Positions 50,269-59,767 of a DNA stretch of 64,000 bases are shown one piece after another (position 1 is the stretch's first letter; each line of letters opens with the position of its first letter). The stretch comes from Corallococcus coralloides DSM 2259 (lineage in GTDB: Bacteria > Myxococcota > Myxococcia > Myxococcales > Myxococcaceae), in NCBI RefSeq assembly GCF_000255295.1, contig NC_017030.1, forward strand, positions 1-64,000, read 5' to 3'. A program made the position numbers and the translations under genes. Under the pieces are notes generated by a model, which saw only the letters and a list, made by a program, of their open reading frames with translations, was not told the origin of the DNA and did not search any database.

Positions 50269-51186
50269 CTAACGGCCGCTCACGACGCTGGCGCGAGGCA
50301 GGCTGGACGGCGTGCGCGTGCGGTGCTGCACGGGCTCCGCGGGCGGGGCCTCCTCGGCGTGCTCCTCCGAGGCGCGCAGGCGGTGGCGGATGTCGCGCGC
50401 CATGGCGTCCAGGGACGGGTCCTCCAGCGAGCGCGGCATGGGCAGGTGGATCTCCAGGTCCTCCACCACGCGGCCCGGCCGGGGCGCCATCAGCACCACG
50501 CGGGTGCCCAGCATCAGCGCCTCCTGCACGTCGTGGGTGACGAACACCACCGTCTTGCCGGAGCGCAGCCAGATGGATTGCAGCATCTCCTGCATGTGCA
50601 CGCGCGTCTGGGCGTCCAGCGCGCCAAAGGGTTCGTCCATCAGCAGCACGGTGGGGTCCACCGCGAGCGCCCGGGCCAGGCTGGCGCGCATCTTCATGCC
50701 GCCGGAGAGCTGGTGGGGCAGCGTGTCCTCGAAGCCCTCCAGGCGCACGCGCTGGATGAAGGCGTTGGCCCGCTCGCGGCGCTCGGCGCGGGGCACGCCC
50801 CGGGCGGCCAGCGCGAAGGTGATGTTGCCGCGCACGGTGAGCCACGGGAACAGCGCGGCCTCCTGGAACATGAGCAGCCGGTCCGGCCCGGGCCCGTGGA
50901 TGGGCTTGCCGTCAATGGCCACGCGGCCGCCGGTGGGCACCACGTGGCCGGCGAGCGCGTAGAGCAGCGTGGACTTGCCACAGCCGGAGGGCCCGAGCAG
51001 GCAGACGAACTCACCCGAGCGGACGTTGAGGTTCACGTCCTTCAGCGCCACGACCTTGTTGGCGTAGTGGTGGTCCAGCCGGGCGATGGAGATCTTCGCC
51101 CGGTCCGCTTCCACGTTCGCGGGCCGCAGGAATGAGGGCGCCGCCCGGCGCAGGCCCCGCATCCGCTCGATGAGGCGTCGAAACAT
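50269..51186 (-). CDS. ABC transporter ATP-binding protein, SsuB/TauB-like
   Basis: A 305-residue ATPase. Walker A GPSGCGKST, Q-loop MFQEAALFPWLTV, signature LSGGMKMRASLARAL, Walker B VLLMDEPFGALD and H-loop VFVTHDVQEALMLG are all present. It belongs to the nitrate/sulfonate/taurine transporter class by the FVTHDVQEALMLGTRVVLMAPRPGRV ending. The N-terminal extension MFRRLIERMRGLRR (30 residues) is basic and unusual. The start is the ATG at 51186; a longer reading to 51255 lacks support. First gene of the operon. Confidence 0.93.
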   Translation of the reverse strand: MFRRLIERMRGLRRAAPSFLRPANVEADRAKISIARLDHHYANKVVALKDVNLNVRSGEFVCLLGPSGCGKSTLLYALAGHVVPTGGRVAIDGKPIHGPGPDRLLMFQEAALFPWLTVRGNITFALAARGVPRAERRERANAFIQRVRLEGFEDTLPHQLSGGMKMRASLARALAVDPTVLLMDEPFGALDAQTRVHMQEMLQSIWLRSGKTVVFVTHDVQEALMLGTRVVLMAPRPGRVVEDLEIHLPMPRSLEDPSLDAMARDIRHRLRASEEHAEEAPPAEPVQHRTRTPSSLPRASVVSGR

Positions 51187-51319
51187 TCGCCACAACCTAT
51201 TCACCTGCCCCGCGGTCGCACAGGAGGGGCCTGGAAGCGGGCAGGCGCCTTTCACTGTAGGACAGGAAGTGAAGTCCGCGGCGCCCGTCCGGCTGCTTTT
51301 CGACGCGCTCTGTCGTCCG

Positions 51320-51865
51320 TCAGGAGACGGCGGCCCGCTCCGCCTTGCGGTGCGCCAGCGTGCGGGAGAGCAGCCACAGGCTCAGGGCGAGCACGCCCAG
51401 GCCCACGCCAAAGAAGGCGCCGCCCACGCGCAGCGAGGCCTTGCGGTCGTCCTGGAACACCGCGAGCGCGTCCGTGCGGGGACCCGCGAGGTAGCGCCGC
51501 ACGGTGTCCGCGAAGGCCTGGGCCTCCGGCTCCTCCTGCGTCCACTGGTAGGCGAGCGGCTGGACGCCGGAGGTCGTCTGCAGCTGGGCCCGGAAGATGG
51601 GCGCCGCGCCCTTGCGGGTGCTGCGGCTGCGGGCCACCTCCACTCCCTGGATGTCCCCGGGCGCGTAGCGGCCCACCTCCTCCTGGCCCAGCCAGCTGGA
51701 GCGGCTGAGGACACACGGGCCCTGGGGTTCGCATCTCAGGTCCATGCGCGCGTTCTGGCCGAGGAAGAACACCCCCAGCACCAGGAAGGGCAGGGCGAGC
51801 ATCAGGAAGGCCGTGGCACCGATGGCGGTGGCGCGGCTGCGTCGGTAGGCGGGGGGCGCACGCAC
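51320..51865 (-). CDS. two-helix membrane protein, unknown
   Basis: A 181-residue protein with membrane helices at about residues 17-37 (GATAFLMLALPFLVLGVFFLG) and 145-166 (GGAFFGVGLGVLALSLWLL). The loop between them is extracytoplasmic or cytosolic and polar (MDLRCEPQGPCVLSRSSWLG). It resembles DUF3592-type membrane proteins in layout. It lies 134 bp upstream of the ABC ATPase gene on the same strand, but no functional link can be shown. Confidence 0.75.
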   Translation of the reverse strand: MRAPPAYRRSRATAIGATAFLMLALPFLVLGVFFLGQNARMDLRCEPQGPCVLSRSSWLGQEEVGRYAPGDIQGVEVARSRSTRKGAAPIFRAQLQTTSGVQPLAYQWTQEEPEAQAFADTVRRYLAGPRTDALAVFQDDRKASLRVGGAFFGVGLGVLALSLWLLSRTLAHRKAERAAVS

Positions 51866-52018
51866 GGCCTGTTTCTATAGACCCGCGCGCCCCAGGGGGG
51901 CAGTGCTTTCGAGTGTCACCCTCCAGGCAGGCGGACGGGCACTTGCGACATGGCGTCCAAGTCCGCACCCCTTGTCCAGGGACCTTCAGCACTTCGCCCG
52001 GAAGGAGTCTTCCATCCC

Positions 52019-53113
52019 ATGAAGGCCGTGGCCGTCATGTTCCCCTCGCGCGAGGTGCGCGTCCTCGACGTTCCCGAACCGCGGCTGCACTCGCCCACCC
52101 AGGTCAAGGTGCGCACGCTGGAGGTGGGCGTGTGCGGCACCGACCAGGACATCCTGAAGGGCCACCACGGCGCGGCGCCCAAAGGGGTGGACCACCTCAT
52201 CCTGGGCCACGAGTGCCTGGGCGAGGTGATGGAGGTGGGCGCGCACGTGCAGGGCCTGAAGCCGGGGGACCTGGTGGTGCCCCGGGTGCGCAGGCCCTGT
52301 CCGCATGCGCACTGCCCCGCGTGCAGCCATGGCCACCCGGACTTCTGCGTGACGGGGGACTACACGGAGCGCGGCATCCAGGGCGCGCATGGCTTCTGCG
52401 CGGAGCACTTCGTGGAGGACGCGGCCTACCTGCACAAGGCGGATGACTCCTTGCGCGGCGTGGCCGTGCTCGCCGAGCCGCTCACCATCGCGGAGAAGGG
52501 CCTGCGCGAGCTTTCGCACATCCAGTCCCGCCTGCCGTGGAAGCTGAACCCCGGCAAGGCGCTGGTGCTGGGCGCGGGGCCGGTGGCGCAGCTGGGCGCC
52601 ATGGCGCTGATGCGCGCGGGCTTCGACGTGACGGTGTACTCGCGCAGCCCCAAGCCCAATGAGAAGGCCGCCGCGTCCGAGGCGGTGGGCGCGCCGTACA
52701 TCTCCTCGAAGGAGGTGACGGTGGAGGCGTTGAAGAAGCAGCTGGGCGGCGTGGGCATCATCTACGAGGCGACGGGGGCGTCGAAGGTGGCCTTCGACTC
52801 GCTCCAGGTGCTGGAGGAGAACGGCGTGCTCATCTTCACCGGCGTGCCCGGACGCGAGGAGCCGCTGGAGCTGCAAGGTGACCAGGTGCTGGGGCAGCTC
52901 GTCCTGGGCAACCGGGTGATGTTCGGCACGGTGAACGCGTCGGACAGCGACTTCCGTGAAGCGCTGGAGGACCTGGCCCGCTTCCGCGCGAAGTGGCCGG
53001 GGAGGCTGGAGGCGCTCATCACCCAGCGCCACCCGCCGTCGGAGTTCGCGAAGGTGGTGGAGGCCAAGGGCGGCATCAAGCACGTCATCTCGTTCCAGGA
53101 GCATGCCCGGTGA
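52019..53113 (+). CDS. glucose dehydrogenase-like zinc-dependent alcohol dehydrogenase
   Basis: A 364-residue medium-chain dehydrogenase. Catalytic zinc Cys in [12 protein letters not shown], then [12 protein letters not shown], the structural zinc lobe [19 protein letters not shown], nucleotide-binding [14 protein letters not shown] and a C-terminal domain as in archaeal-type glucose 1-dehydrogenases ([32 protein letters not shown]). It probably oxidises glucose or related sugars. Its stop overlaps the GTG start of the GH15 gene (GTGA), so the products are probably linked: the glycosidase may release glucose that this enzyme oxidises. The ATG at 52019 is chosen over an ORF start at 51950. 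Confidence 0.9.
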   Translation: MKAVAVMFPSREVRVLDVPEPRLHSPTQVKVRTLEVGVCGTDQDILKGHHGAAPKGVDHLILGHECLGEVMEVGAHVQGLKPGDLVVPRVRRPCPHAHCPACSHGHPDFCVTGDYTERGIQGAHGFCAEHFVEDAAYLHKADDSLRGVAVLAEPLTIAEKGLRELSHIQSRLPWKLNPGKALVLGAGPVAQLGAMALMRAGFDVTVYSRSPKPNEKAAASEAVGAPYISSKEVTVEALKKQLGGVGIIYEATGASKVAFDSLQVLEENGVLIFTGVPGREEPLELQGDQVLGQLVLGNRVMFGTVNASDSDFREALEDLARFRAKWPGRLEALITQRHPPSEFAKVVEAKGGIKHVISFQEHAR

Positions 53114-54963
53114 ATCCCCACCACGAGGACCTGAAGGGCGGCATCGCCATCGAGGACCACGGCATCATCGGCGACCTGCGCACGGTGGCGCTGGTGGGCA
53201 ACGAGGGCACCATCGACTGGCTGTGCTACCCGCACTTCGACAGCCCCAGCATCTTCGCGGCGCTGCTGGACCCGGAGAAGGGCGGGTACTGGCGCGTGTC
53301 CCCGGAGCCGGACGGGGTGATGAAGCGGCAGTTCTACTGGCCGGACACCAACGTGCTGGTGACGCGCTTCTACACGCCGAACGGCGTGGGAGAGCTCATC
53401 GACCTGATGCCCCTGGGGAAGGGAGCGAGGGCGGAGGGGCGCGAGGTCCTGCGGCGCATCCGCGTGGTGCGCGGGGAGATGTCCTTCCGCATGGAGTGCT
53501 TCCCGGCGTTCAACTACGCCCGGGACGAGCATGAGACGCACGTGGTGAAGGGCGGCGCGGCCTTCCTCTCCAGGACGCTGAGCATGCAGCTGGTGACGCC
53601 CATCCCGCTGAAGCAGGAGAAGAACGGCGTCGTCGCGCACTTCACGCTGAAGGAGAGCCAGTCCGCCGTCTTCACCCTGCGCGAGGGCGGCGTGGAGGGC
53701 TGCCACCACCACCTGCACACGCACGACTCCGCGGAGAAGCTCTTCCGCGACACGGTGGACTACTGGCGCCACTGGGTGTCCAAGTGCAAGTACACGGGGC
53801 GGTGGCGGGAGATGGTGCAGCGCTCGGCGCTGGCCCTGAAGCTGATGACCTTCGAGCCGTCCGGGGCCATCATCGCGGCGCCCACGTGCAGCCTGCCGGA
53901 GTCCCCGGGCGGCACGCGCAACTGGGACTACCGCTTCTGCTGGCTGAGGGACGCCGCGTTCACCGTCTACGCATTCATCCGCATCGGCTTCAACGAGGAG
54001 GCCGAGGCGTTCATGCGCTGGGTGGAGGCGCGCTGCGCGGAGAACGGGGACGGACCGCTGCCCCTGATGTTCCGTCTGGACGGCACCCGGGTGCCGGAGG
54101 AGCAGCAGCTGCACCACCTGCGCGGCTATGGCGGCGCCAGTCCGGTGCGCATTGGCAACGCGGCGGCGGACCAGTTGCAGCTGGACATCTACGGCGAGCT
54201 GATGGACTCCGTGTACCTGTCCAACAAGTACGCGGTGCCCATCTCGTATGACTTCTGGAGTCACCTGCGGCGGCTGGTGGATTGGCTGTGCGACCACTGG
54301 CAGATGGAGGACGAGGGCATCTGGGAGATTCGCGGCTCGCGCCGGCACTTCGTCTATTCGAAGCTGATGTGCTGGGTGGCGGTGGACCGGGCCATCCGGC
54401 TCGCGGACAAGCGCAGCCTGCCGGCGGACCGGGCGAAGTGGCTGAAGACGCGCGACGCCATCTTCGAGGAGATCATGGACAAGGGCTGGTGCAAGGAGAG
54501 GGGCGCCTTCATCCAGGCCTACGGGCATGACGCGCTGGACGCGGCGAACCTCCTGATGCCGCTGGTGTTCTTCCTGTCGCCGGTGGATCCGCGGATGCTC
54601 TCCACGCTGGACGTCATCCGCAAGCCGCCGCGGGACGGGGGCCTGACGTCGGACGGCCTGGTGTTCCGCTACGACACGGACAAGAAGCTGGATGGGATTG
54701 AGGGCAGCGAAGGCACCTTCAACCTGTGCAGCTTCTGGCTGGTGGAGGCGATGACGCGCGCGAGTCCGGTGCGGCCGGACCTCTTGGACGAGGCGCGGCT
54801 CATCTTCGAGCGGATGCAGGGCTACGCGAACCACCTGGGGCTGTACGCGGAGCAGACCGGCATGTCCGGCGAGGCGATGGGCAACTTCCCGCAGGCGCTG
54901 ACGCATCTGTCGCTCATCAGCGCCGCATACAACCTGGACCGGACGTTGGGCCGCCACGATTGA
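53110..54963 (+). CDS. GH15 family glycoside hydrolase (glucoamylase/trehalase type)
   Basis: A 617-residue cytosolic GH15 enzyme. The N-terminal domain ([41 protein letters not shown]) is of the trehalase/glucodextranase kind. The (alpha/alpha)6 barrel contains [44 protein letters not shown] (probable catalytic Glu) and [23 protein letters not shown]. There is no signal peptide, so the substrate is probably intracellular trehalose or maltodextrin. The start GTG overlaps the dehydrogenase stop; App1-like follows 32 bp later. Confidence 0.93.
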   Translation: MNPHHEDLKGGIAIEDHGIIGDLRTVALVGNEGTIDWLCYPHFDSPSIFAALLDPEKGGYWRVSPEPDGVMKRQFYWPDTNVLVTRFYTPNGVGELIDLMPLGKGARAEGREVLRRIRVVRGEMSFRMECFPAFNYARDEHETHVVKGGAAFLSRTLSMQLVTPIPLKQEKNGVVAHFTLKESQSAVFTLREGGVEGCHHHLHTHDSAEKLFRDTVDYWRHWVSKCKYTGRWREMVQRSALALKLMTFEPSGAIIAAPTCSLPESPGGTRNWDYRFCWLRDAAFTVYAFIRIGFNEEAEAFMRWVEARCAENGDGPLPLMFRLDGTRVPEEQQLHHLRGYGGASPVRIGNAAADQLQLDIYGELMDSVYLSNKYAVPISYDFWSHLRRLVDWLCDHWQMEDEGIWEIRGSRRHFVYSKLMCWVAVDRAIRLADKRSLPADRAKWLKTRDAIFEEIMDKGWCKERGAFIQAYGHDALDAANLLMPLVFFLSPVDPRMLSTLDVIRKPPRDGGLTSDGLVFRYDTDKKLDGIEGSEGTFNLCSFWLVEAMTRASPVRPDLLDEARLIFERMQGYANHLGLYAEQTGMSGEAMGNFPQALTHLSLISAAYNLDRTLGRHD

Positions 54964-54995
54964 CGGAGGGGACGGTAGACTCGCGCGCACCCGCC

Positions 54996-56138
54996 ATGCC
55001 CGACCTGTACCCGCTGCTGTTCCGCTTCGCCGTCAAGGCGGATGCCCACTACGACGTGCTGAGCCGCCGCGTGCGCAAGGGGCTGGGCATCGCCCCGCCG
55101 CTGCGCATCCTGCCGTACCGGGGCTACGGCACCCCGGAGCGCGTGGTCATCAAGGCGCGCGTGCTGGAGGAGCGCAAGGTGACGCCCCAGCGCCAGCGCC
55201 ACACGCTGTGGAGCAGCGCCGTGGCCTCCTACAAGCGCTACATGACGCGCGAGATCTCCAGCGCGCACGTGGCGGTGCGCTGGGGGGACAAGCGCTGGGA
55301 GGGCGTGACGGACGAGGAGGGCTTCCTGGAGCTGTGGGTGCCACCTCCCGAAGGCGTGCGCTCCGGCTGGCACATGGTGGAGCTGGAGCTCCTGTCCCCG
55401 GAGGCCGAGGGCGTGCCGCGCGTGTCCGCGCCGGTGCGGGTGGCGGGGACGAGCGCGGAGTTGGGCGTCATCAGCGACATCGACGACACGGTCATCGCCA
55501 CGGGGGTGACGGATCCGCTCAAGCGCGCGTGGGCGCTGTTCCTCACGGAGCACCGGGTGCGGCTGCCCTTCCCGGGCGTGGACGCGTTCTACGCGGCGCT
55601 CCAGGCGGGCGCGAGCGGCGGGGCGGACAACCCCATCTTCTACGTGTCCAGCAGCCCGTGGAACCTCTACGAGCACCTGGACGAGTTCCTCGCCATCCAC
55701 CGCATCCCCATTGGCCCGCTGCTCTTGCGCGACTGGGGCCTGTCAAAGCATGGGTTCGCGCCGGGCGGGGGACACGGGCACAAGCTGGACAAGATTCGCG
55801 GCGTGCTGGAGACGCTGTCGCATCTGCCCTTCGTGCTGATTGGGGACAGCGGCCAGGAGGACGCGGAGCACTACCGCACCATCGTGCGCGAGTACCCGGA
55901 CCGCATCCGCTGCGTCTACATCCGCAACGTGCCGGGGCGCTCCAAGCGCGGCGAGGAGATGGCGGCCATCGCGAACGACATCCGCGACGCGGGCAGTGAG
56001 CTGGTCGCCGTGGACGACACGGTGGCCGCCGCGAGGCACGCGGCGCGCGCCGGGTGGATCCGCTGGGAGGAGGTCCCGGAGGTGGAGGCCCACCGCCGCG
56101 AGGACGCCGCACGGAGCGCCCTGGGAGAACGGGGCTGA
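54996..56138 (+). CDS. App1-family phosphatase (DUF2183)
   Basis: A 380-residue protein. The middle contains an HAD-like motif VISDIDDTVIATGVTDPLKRAWALFL (DxDxT), then YVSSSPWNLYEHLDEFL, and KLDKIRGVLETLSHLPFVLIGDSGQEDAEHYRTIV, which together define the App1/DUF2183 phosphatidate phosphatase family. The C-terminus continues YIRNVPGRSKRGEEMAAIANDIRDAG. It is a lipid or phosphoester phosphatase of uncertain substrate. The association with glucose dehydrogenase and GH15 is tight but functionally unexplained. The start ATG at 54996 lies 32 bp after the GH15 stop. Confidence 0.88.
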   Translation: MPDLYPLLFRFAVKADAHYDVLSRRVRKGLGIAPPLRILPYRGYGTPERVVIKARVLEERKVTPQRQRHTLWSSAVASYKRYMTREISSAHVAVRWGDKRWEGVTDEEGFLELWVPPPEGVRSGWHMVELELLSPEAEGVPRVSAPVRVAGTSAELGVISDIDDTVIATGVTDPLKRAWALFLTEHRVRLPFPGVDAFYAALQAGASGGADNPIFYVSSSPWNLYEHLDEFLAIHRIPIGPLLLRDWGLSKHGFAPGGGHGHKLDKIRGVLETLSHLPFVLIGDSGQEDAEHYRTIVREYPDRIRCVYIRNVPGRSKRGEEMAAIANDIRDAGSELVAVDDTVAAARHAARAGWIRWEEVPEVEAHRREDAARSALGERG

Positions 56139-56149
56139 AGATTTCCAAC

Positions 56150-56179
56150 CGCACGTGTCACGGCGCGGTGACACGTGCG
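56150..56179. other. 12-bp perfect inverted repeat after the App1-like gene
   Basis: CGCACGTGTCAC (56150-56161), loop GGCGCG, GTGACACGTGCG (56168-56179). It starts 12 bases after the operon's stop codon, which suits a transcript-end hairpin, though no T tract follows. It could also be an operator for the lipoprotein gene at 56265. Confidence 0.5.
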
Positions 56180-56264
56180 CATGAAACAGGTTGAGGCTTG
56201 AGGGTGGGGAGGGGGCTGTGGCACACGCGGGCCTCCCTCGTTTCATCCCCCCGAGGTCGTCGAC

Positions 56265-56837
56265 ATGTCGCGAAACACCCTGAAGTGGTCCGTGCTGGCG
56301 TCCGCGCTGTTCCTGGGTGCGTGCAACAACACGCCGCCCGAGCCGACGCCGGAGCCCACCCAGTCCGTGCGCACGGCGGAGTCGAAGCTGAGCCAGATCG
56401 AGCTGGAGTGGGAAGGTCCCACGCCGCTGCTCGAGTCCATCATGGAGGCCGGCAACGACGAGTGCGACACGCACAACAACTGGTGTGACGGCACGCTGGA
56501 CGTGTACGGCTTCCCCTGGTCGTCCACGCAGGCGCCCACGCTGTCGGACGCGGTGGAGTCCGTGTTCGCGCTGTCGCAGGACTACAGCTACTACCCCTGG
56601 GAGGACCGGGGCACGGTGCCGTTCAGCACGCTGTCCGACGCGCTCTTCTTCTTCGACGCGCTGGACCCGCACCTGCTCACGGAGATTGGCAACGGCACGG
56701 AGCAGGTGCAGATCCGCTACTTCTACTCCACGTACCTGGTGGCTCCGGGCGCGTCTGACTGGAACCACCTGTTCATCGTGCTGTTCCCCCAGTCGCACCG
56801 CGTGGCGGTGTTCAATCTGGTGAACCACGAGATCTGA
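56265..56837 (+). CDS. lipoprotein of unknown function
   Basis: A 190-residue lipoprotein (LGAC lipobox, Cys20), followed by a Pro/Glu-rich linker (NNTPPEPTPEPTQSVRTAES). The domain (IELEWEGPTPLLESIMEAGNDECDTHNNWCDGTLDVYGFPW, FSTLSDALFFFDALDPHLLTEIGNGTEQVQIRYFYSTYLVAPG) has two cysteines that may bridge and many aromatics. It is periplasmic or outer-membrane anchored. No family recognised. It converges on ppk1 with 13 bp between. Confidence 0.78.
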   Translation: MSRNTLKWSVLASALFLGACNNTPPEPTPEPTQSVRTAESKLSQIELEWEGPTPLLESIMEAGNDECDTHNNWCDGTLDVYGFPWSSTQAPTLSDAVESVFALSQDYSYYPWEDRGTVPFSTLSDALFFFDALDPHLLTEIGNGTEQVQIRYFYSTYLVAPGASDWNHLFIVLFPQSHRVAVFNLVNHEI

Positions 56838-56850
56838 GCCGTAGAGGGCT

Positions 56851-59016
56851 TCAGCCCACGGGGCGCCCGCTCTGCATCTGCACCATGCGGATGGCGCGCT
56901 CCATGAGCTCCCCCTGGGCGGAGCGCTTGTCATTGGGCGTGGCGGCGGTGCGCCGCCGCCACGTGCCGTCCGAGCCCAGCTCCCACGCGCCGCTGGTGTC
57001 CACCATGCAGCGCTCCACCACGTCCTTCACCTGCGCGGCCAGGGTGGGGTCCTCCACCGGCGCCAATATCTCCACCCGGTGGTCCAGGTTGCGCGGCATC
57101 ATGTCCGCGGACCCGATGTAGCACCGCGACGTCGCGCCCCGCTCGAAGGCGTAGATGCGCGGGTGCTCCAGGAAGCGGCCCAGGTTGGACACCACCCGGA
57201 TGTGCTCCGACACGCCCGGCACCCCCGGCCTCAAGCAGCAGATGCCGCGCACGTTGAGGTCCACGCGCACGCCCACGCGGGACGCGTCGTAGAGCGCGCG
57301 GATGATGCCCGGGTCCACCAGCGCGTTCATCTTCATCATGATGCGCGCGGGCGTCTCCGGCGTGTGCGCCGCCTGGGTCTTCTTGATCTCCTCCATCAGC
57401 CCTTCCCGCATGGTCAGCGGCGCTACCAGCAGCTTGCGGAAGGAGCGCGGCCGGCCGAAGCCGGTGAGGAAGTTGAAGACGTCCGCCACGTCCGCGCCAA
57501 TCTCCGGGTCCGTGGTGAACAACCCCAGGTCCGTGTAGAGCCGCGCCGTCTTCGGGTTGTAGTTGCCCGTGCCGATGTGCACGTAGTGCCGCACCCGCTC
57601 GCCCTCGCGCCGCACGATGAGGATGGCCTTCGCGTGCGTCTTCAGGCTGGGAATCCCATACACGACGTGCACACCCGCCTCTTCCAGCGCGTTCGCCCAG
57701 CGGATGTTGGTGCGCTCGTCGAATCGCGCCTTCAACTCCACCATGCACACCGCCTGCTTGCCGTGCTCCGTCGCGCGGATGAGCGCGGGCACCAGCGGGG
57801 AGCTGTCCGACGTGCGGTACACCGTCTGCTTCAGCGCCAGCACGTCCGGGTCCTCCACCGCCTCGCTCACGAAGCGCTCCACGGAGCTGCCGAAGGACTC
57901 GTAGGGGTGGTGCACCAGGAGGTCGCCCCGGCGCATCGCGGACATCACCGTGCCCCCGCCGTCCGGGGACTCGTTGTCCGTGCGCAGCCGCGCCTGCGTC
58001 ACCGGCGTCCACGGCGGGTCGCGCAGCTCGGAGAAGCCCGGCGTCATCGCCAGCGACATCACGTCCGCCAGGTCCAGCAGGCCGTGCTCCTCGTACACCT
58101 GCCGCGGCTCCAGCGTCAGCGCCTCCACCAGCGGCTCCAGCAGCTTCGCGTTCATCCCCGCCTGGATCTCCAGGCGGATGACGTCCCCGAAGCGGCGCTG
58201 GCTGAGCTCCGTCTCCACCGCCTTGAGCAGGTCCTCCGCGTCCTCGGACACGGTGTAGTCCGCGTCGCGCGTCACGCGGAACAGGCTCCAGTTGAGGACC
58301 TCCATCCCGGGGAACAGGTCCCCCAGGTGCTGCGCGATGATCTCCTCCAGCGGCACGAAGAGCGAGCCCCCCTTGAGCGGCACGAAGCGGGGCAATATCT
58401 CCTTGGGCACCTTCACCCGCGCCACGCTCTCCTCCTCCGCCACCGGGTCGCGCAGGAGCACCGCGAGGCTCAGGGAGAGGTTGGAGATGTACGGGAAGTG
58501 CCGCCCCAGCCCGATGGCCAGCGGCGTGAGCACGGGGAAGATCTGCTCGCGGAAGCGCTGCTCCATCTGCGCGCGTTGATCCGCGTCCAGCTCCTTCATG
58601 GACAGGATGCGCAGCCCCTTCTCCGCCAGCGCGGGGCGCAGGACCTTCTCGAAGCAGTCCGCGTGGCGCCGGCCCTGCTCCAGGATGCCCGTGTGCAGCC
58701 TGTCCAGCGTGTCGCCCGGGGACGCGCCGTCCGGCACCAGGCGGCCCACGCGCGCGGCGAGCTGCTCGTGCAGCCGCGCCACGCGGATCATGAAGAACTC
58801 ATCCAGGTTGCGCGCATAGATGGAGGTGAACTTCAGCCGCTCCATCAGCGGCATCTCCGGCGACTCGGCCAGCTGCAGCACCCGGTCGTTGAAGGCCAGC
58901 CACGACAGCTCCCGGTTGAAGAACAGGTCGCTGTCCGGCACCTCCGTGCCCGGGGGGACGACGTCCCGGTCTACGGGCTTCTGGGGGGTGCCTTTCGCGG
59001 CGGCGCGCTTCGCCAT
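56851..59016 (-). CDS. ppk: polyphosphate kinase 1
   Basis: Makes and reverses long-chain polyphosphate from ATP. A 721-residue PPK1: N-terminal DSDLFFNRELSWLAFNDRVLQLAESP, then SIYARNLDEFFMIRVARL. The catalytic core has SLKTHAKAILIVRREGERVRHYVHIGTGNYNPKTARLYTDLGL, which contains the phosphohistidine. The C-terminal phospholipase-D-like domains follow (NVRGICCLRPGVPGVSEHIRVVSNLG, ADMMPRNLDHRVEILAP). GAGGAG lies 9 bases before the ATG at 59016. Its N-terminus is slightly longer (AKRAAAKGTPQKPVDRD) than usual. Polyphosphate is important for stress and development in myxobacteria. No ppx is adjacent. Confidence 0.96.
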   Translation of the reverse strand: MAKRAAAKGTPQKPVDRDVVPPGTEVPDSDLFFNRELSWLAFNDRVLQLAESPEMPLMERLKFTSIYARNLDEFFMIRVARLHEQLAARVGRLVPDGASPGDTLDRLHTGILEQGRRHADCFEKVLRPALAEKGLRILSMKELDADQRAQMEQRFREQIFPVLTPLAIGLGRHFPYISNLSLSLAVLLRDPVAEEESVARVKVPKEILPRFVPLKGGSLFVPLEEIIAQHLGDLFPGMEVLNWSLFRVTRDADYTVSEDAEDLLKAVETELSQRRFGDVIRLEIQAGMNAKLLEPLVEALTLEPRQVYEEHGLLDLADVMSLAMTPGFSELRDPPWTPVTQARLRTDNESPDGGGTVMSAMRRGDLLVHHPYESFGSSVERFVSEAVEDPDVLALKQTVYRTSDSSPLVPALIRATEHGKQAVCMVELKARFDERTNIRWANALEEAGVHVVYGIPSLKTHAKAILIVRREGERVRHYVHIGTGNYNPKTARLYTDLGLFTTDPEIGADVADVFNFLTGFGRPRSFRKLLVAPLTMREGLMEEIKKTQAAHTPETPARIMMKMNALVDPGIIRALYDASRVGVRVDLNVRGICCLRPGVPGVSEHIRVVSNLGRFLEHPRIYAFERGATSRCYIGSADMMPRNLDHRVEILAPVEDPTLAAQVKDVVERCMVDTSGAWELGSDGTWRRRTAATPNDKRSAQGELMERAIRMVQMQSGRPVG

Positions 59017-59227
59017 GGTGTGTGACTCCTCGAGATGAGCCTCAGGGTGTGCCCTCTAGCAGTCCCGCACCGCCCCGATTGTGAACTCGCACGCCTGGCC
59101 CGGAACCGGACATCCGGGCGTATCCCACCCTGGACGACCCCGTCAGTGGCCGGCGAGGCGTACGGGCTGTGGACTCCCCGGCAGTCCATCGCTTGAATCC
59201 GGCGGGCACTGACGGCATTCAAGAAGG

Positions 59228-59728
59228 GTGAGCACTCCCCATCCCTCCTTCCCGGTCACTCCGGACGGCGCCCCGGCGGACACCTCTCCGGACGCCCTGT
59301 TCACGGCCTTCCGCGAAGGGTCCAAGAAGAAGTCCAGCCTCTTCACCTTCACCTGGTTCGTGGCCGCGGCGGTGCCCGTGGTGCTCGCCCTGGGCTTCTT
59401 CACCCTCTGGCGTGCCAACGGGACGTCCTTCTCCGTCGTCACGCCGCACGGCATCAAGGTGCTGCGCGCGGGGATGACGACCCAGGAGGTCGGGGGCCTG
59501 CTGGGCAACCCGCTCACGCTCCAGAAGAAGGGCGACCAGGACTGCTACCGCTACGGCCGGCCCAACTTCGTGAACGAGGTCTTCGTCGTGTACTCGGTCT
59601 GCTACGAGCAGGGGCAGGTGCGCGACGTGCTCACGCACCAGTACTCGGCCTGGCAGATAGACCCCGCGACGGGGGCCTTCATCGCCCCCGGTCAGCAGCC
59701 GCCCGCGCCCAAGAACCCGGCGGGGTAG
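59228..59728 (+). CDS. membrane protein with SmpA/OmlA-like periplasmic domain
   Basis: A 166-residue protein with one membrane helix (FTFTWFVAAAVPVVLALGFFTLW, near 40-62) and a following region GIKVLRAGMTTQEVGGLLGNPLTLQKKGDQDCYRYGRP that has the VxxGMTxxEVxxLLGxP motif of SmpA/OmlA (BamE-like) proteins. The C-terminus is proline-rich. The start is a GTG at 59228 with a weak AAGAAGG upstream. It may be a periplasmic anchor or sensor; function unknown. Confidence 0.72.
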   Translation: MSTPHPSFPVTPDGAPADTSPDALFTAFREGSKKKSSLFTFTWFVAAAVPVVLALGFFTLWRANGTSFSVVTPHGIKVLRAGMTTQEVGGLLGNPLTLQKKGDQDCYRYGRPNFVNEVFVVYSVCYEQGQVRDVLTHQYSAWQIDPATGAFIAPGQQPPAPKNPAG

Positions 59729-59767
59729 CCACCCGGGCTCCGGAGCAGGAGGGAACGGCCCCGGCCC

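Noticed and set aside
56150-56179. parS chromosome-partition site
   Set aside because: It has CACGTG but lacks the TTTCACGTGAAA-type core.
57079-59025. 648-residue ORF antisense to ppk
   Set aside because: Shadow of polyphosphate kinase; residues are dominated by Val, His, Arg and Gln.
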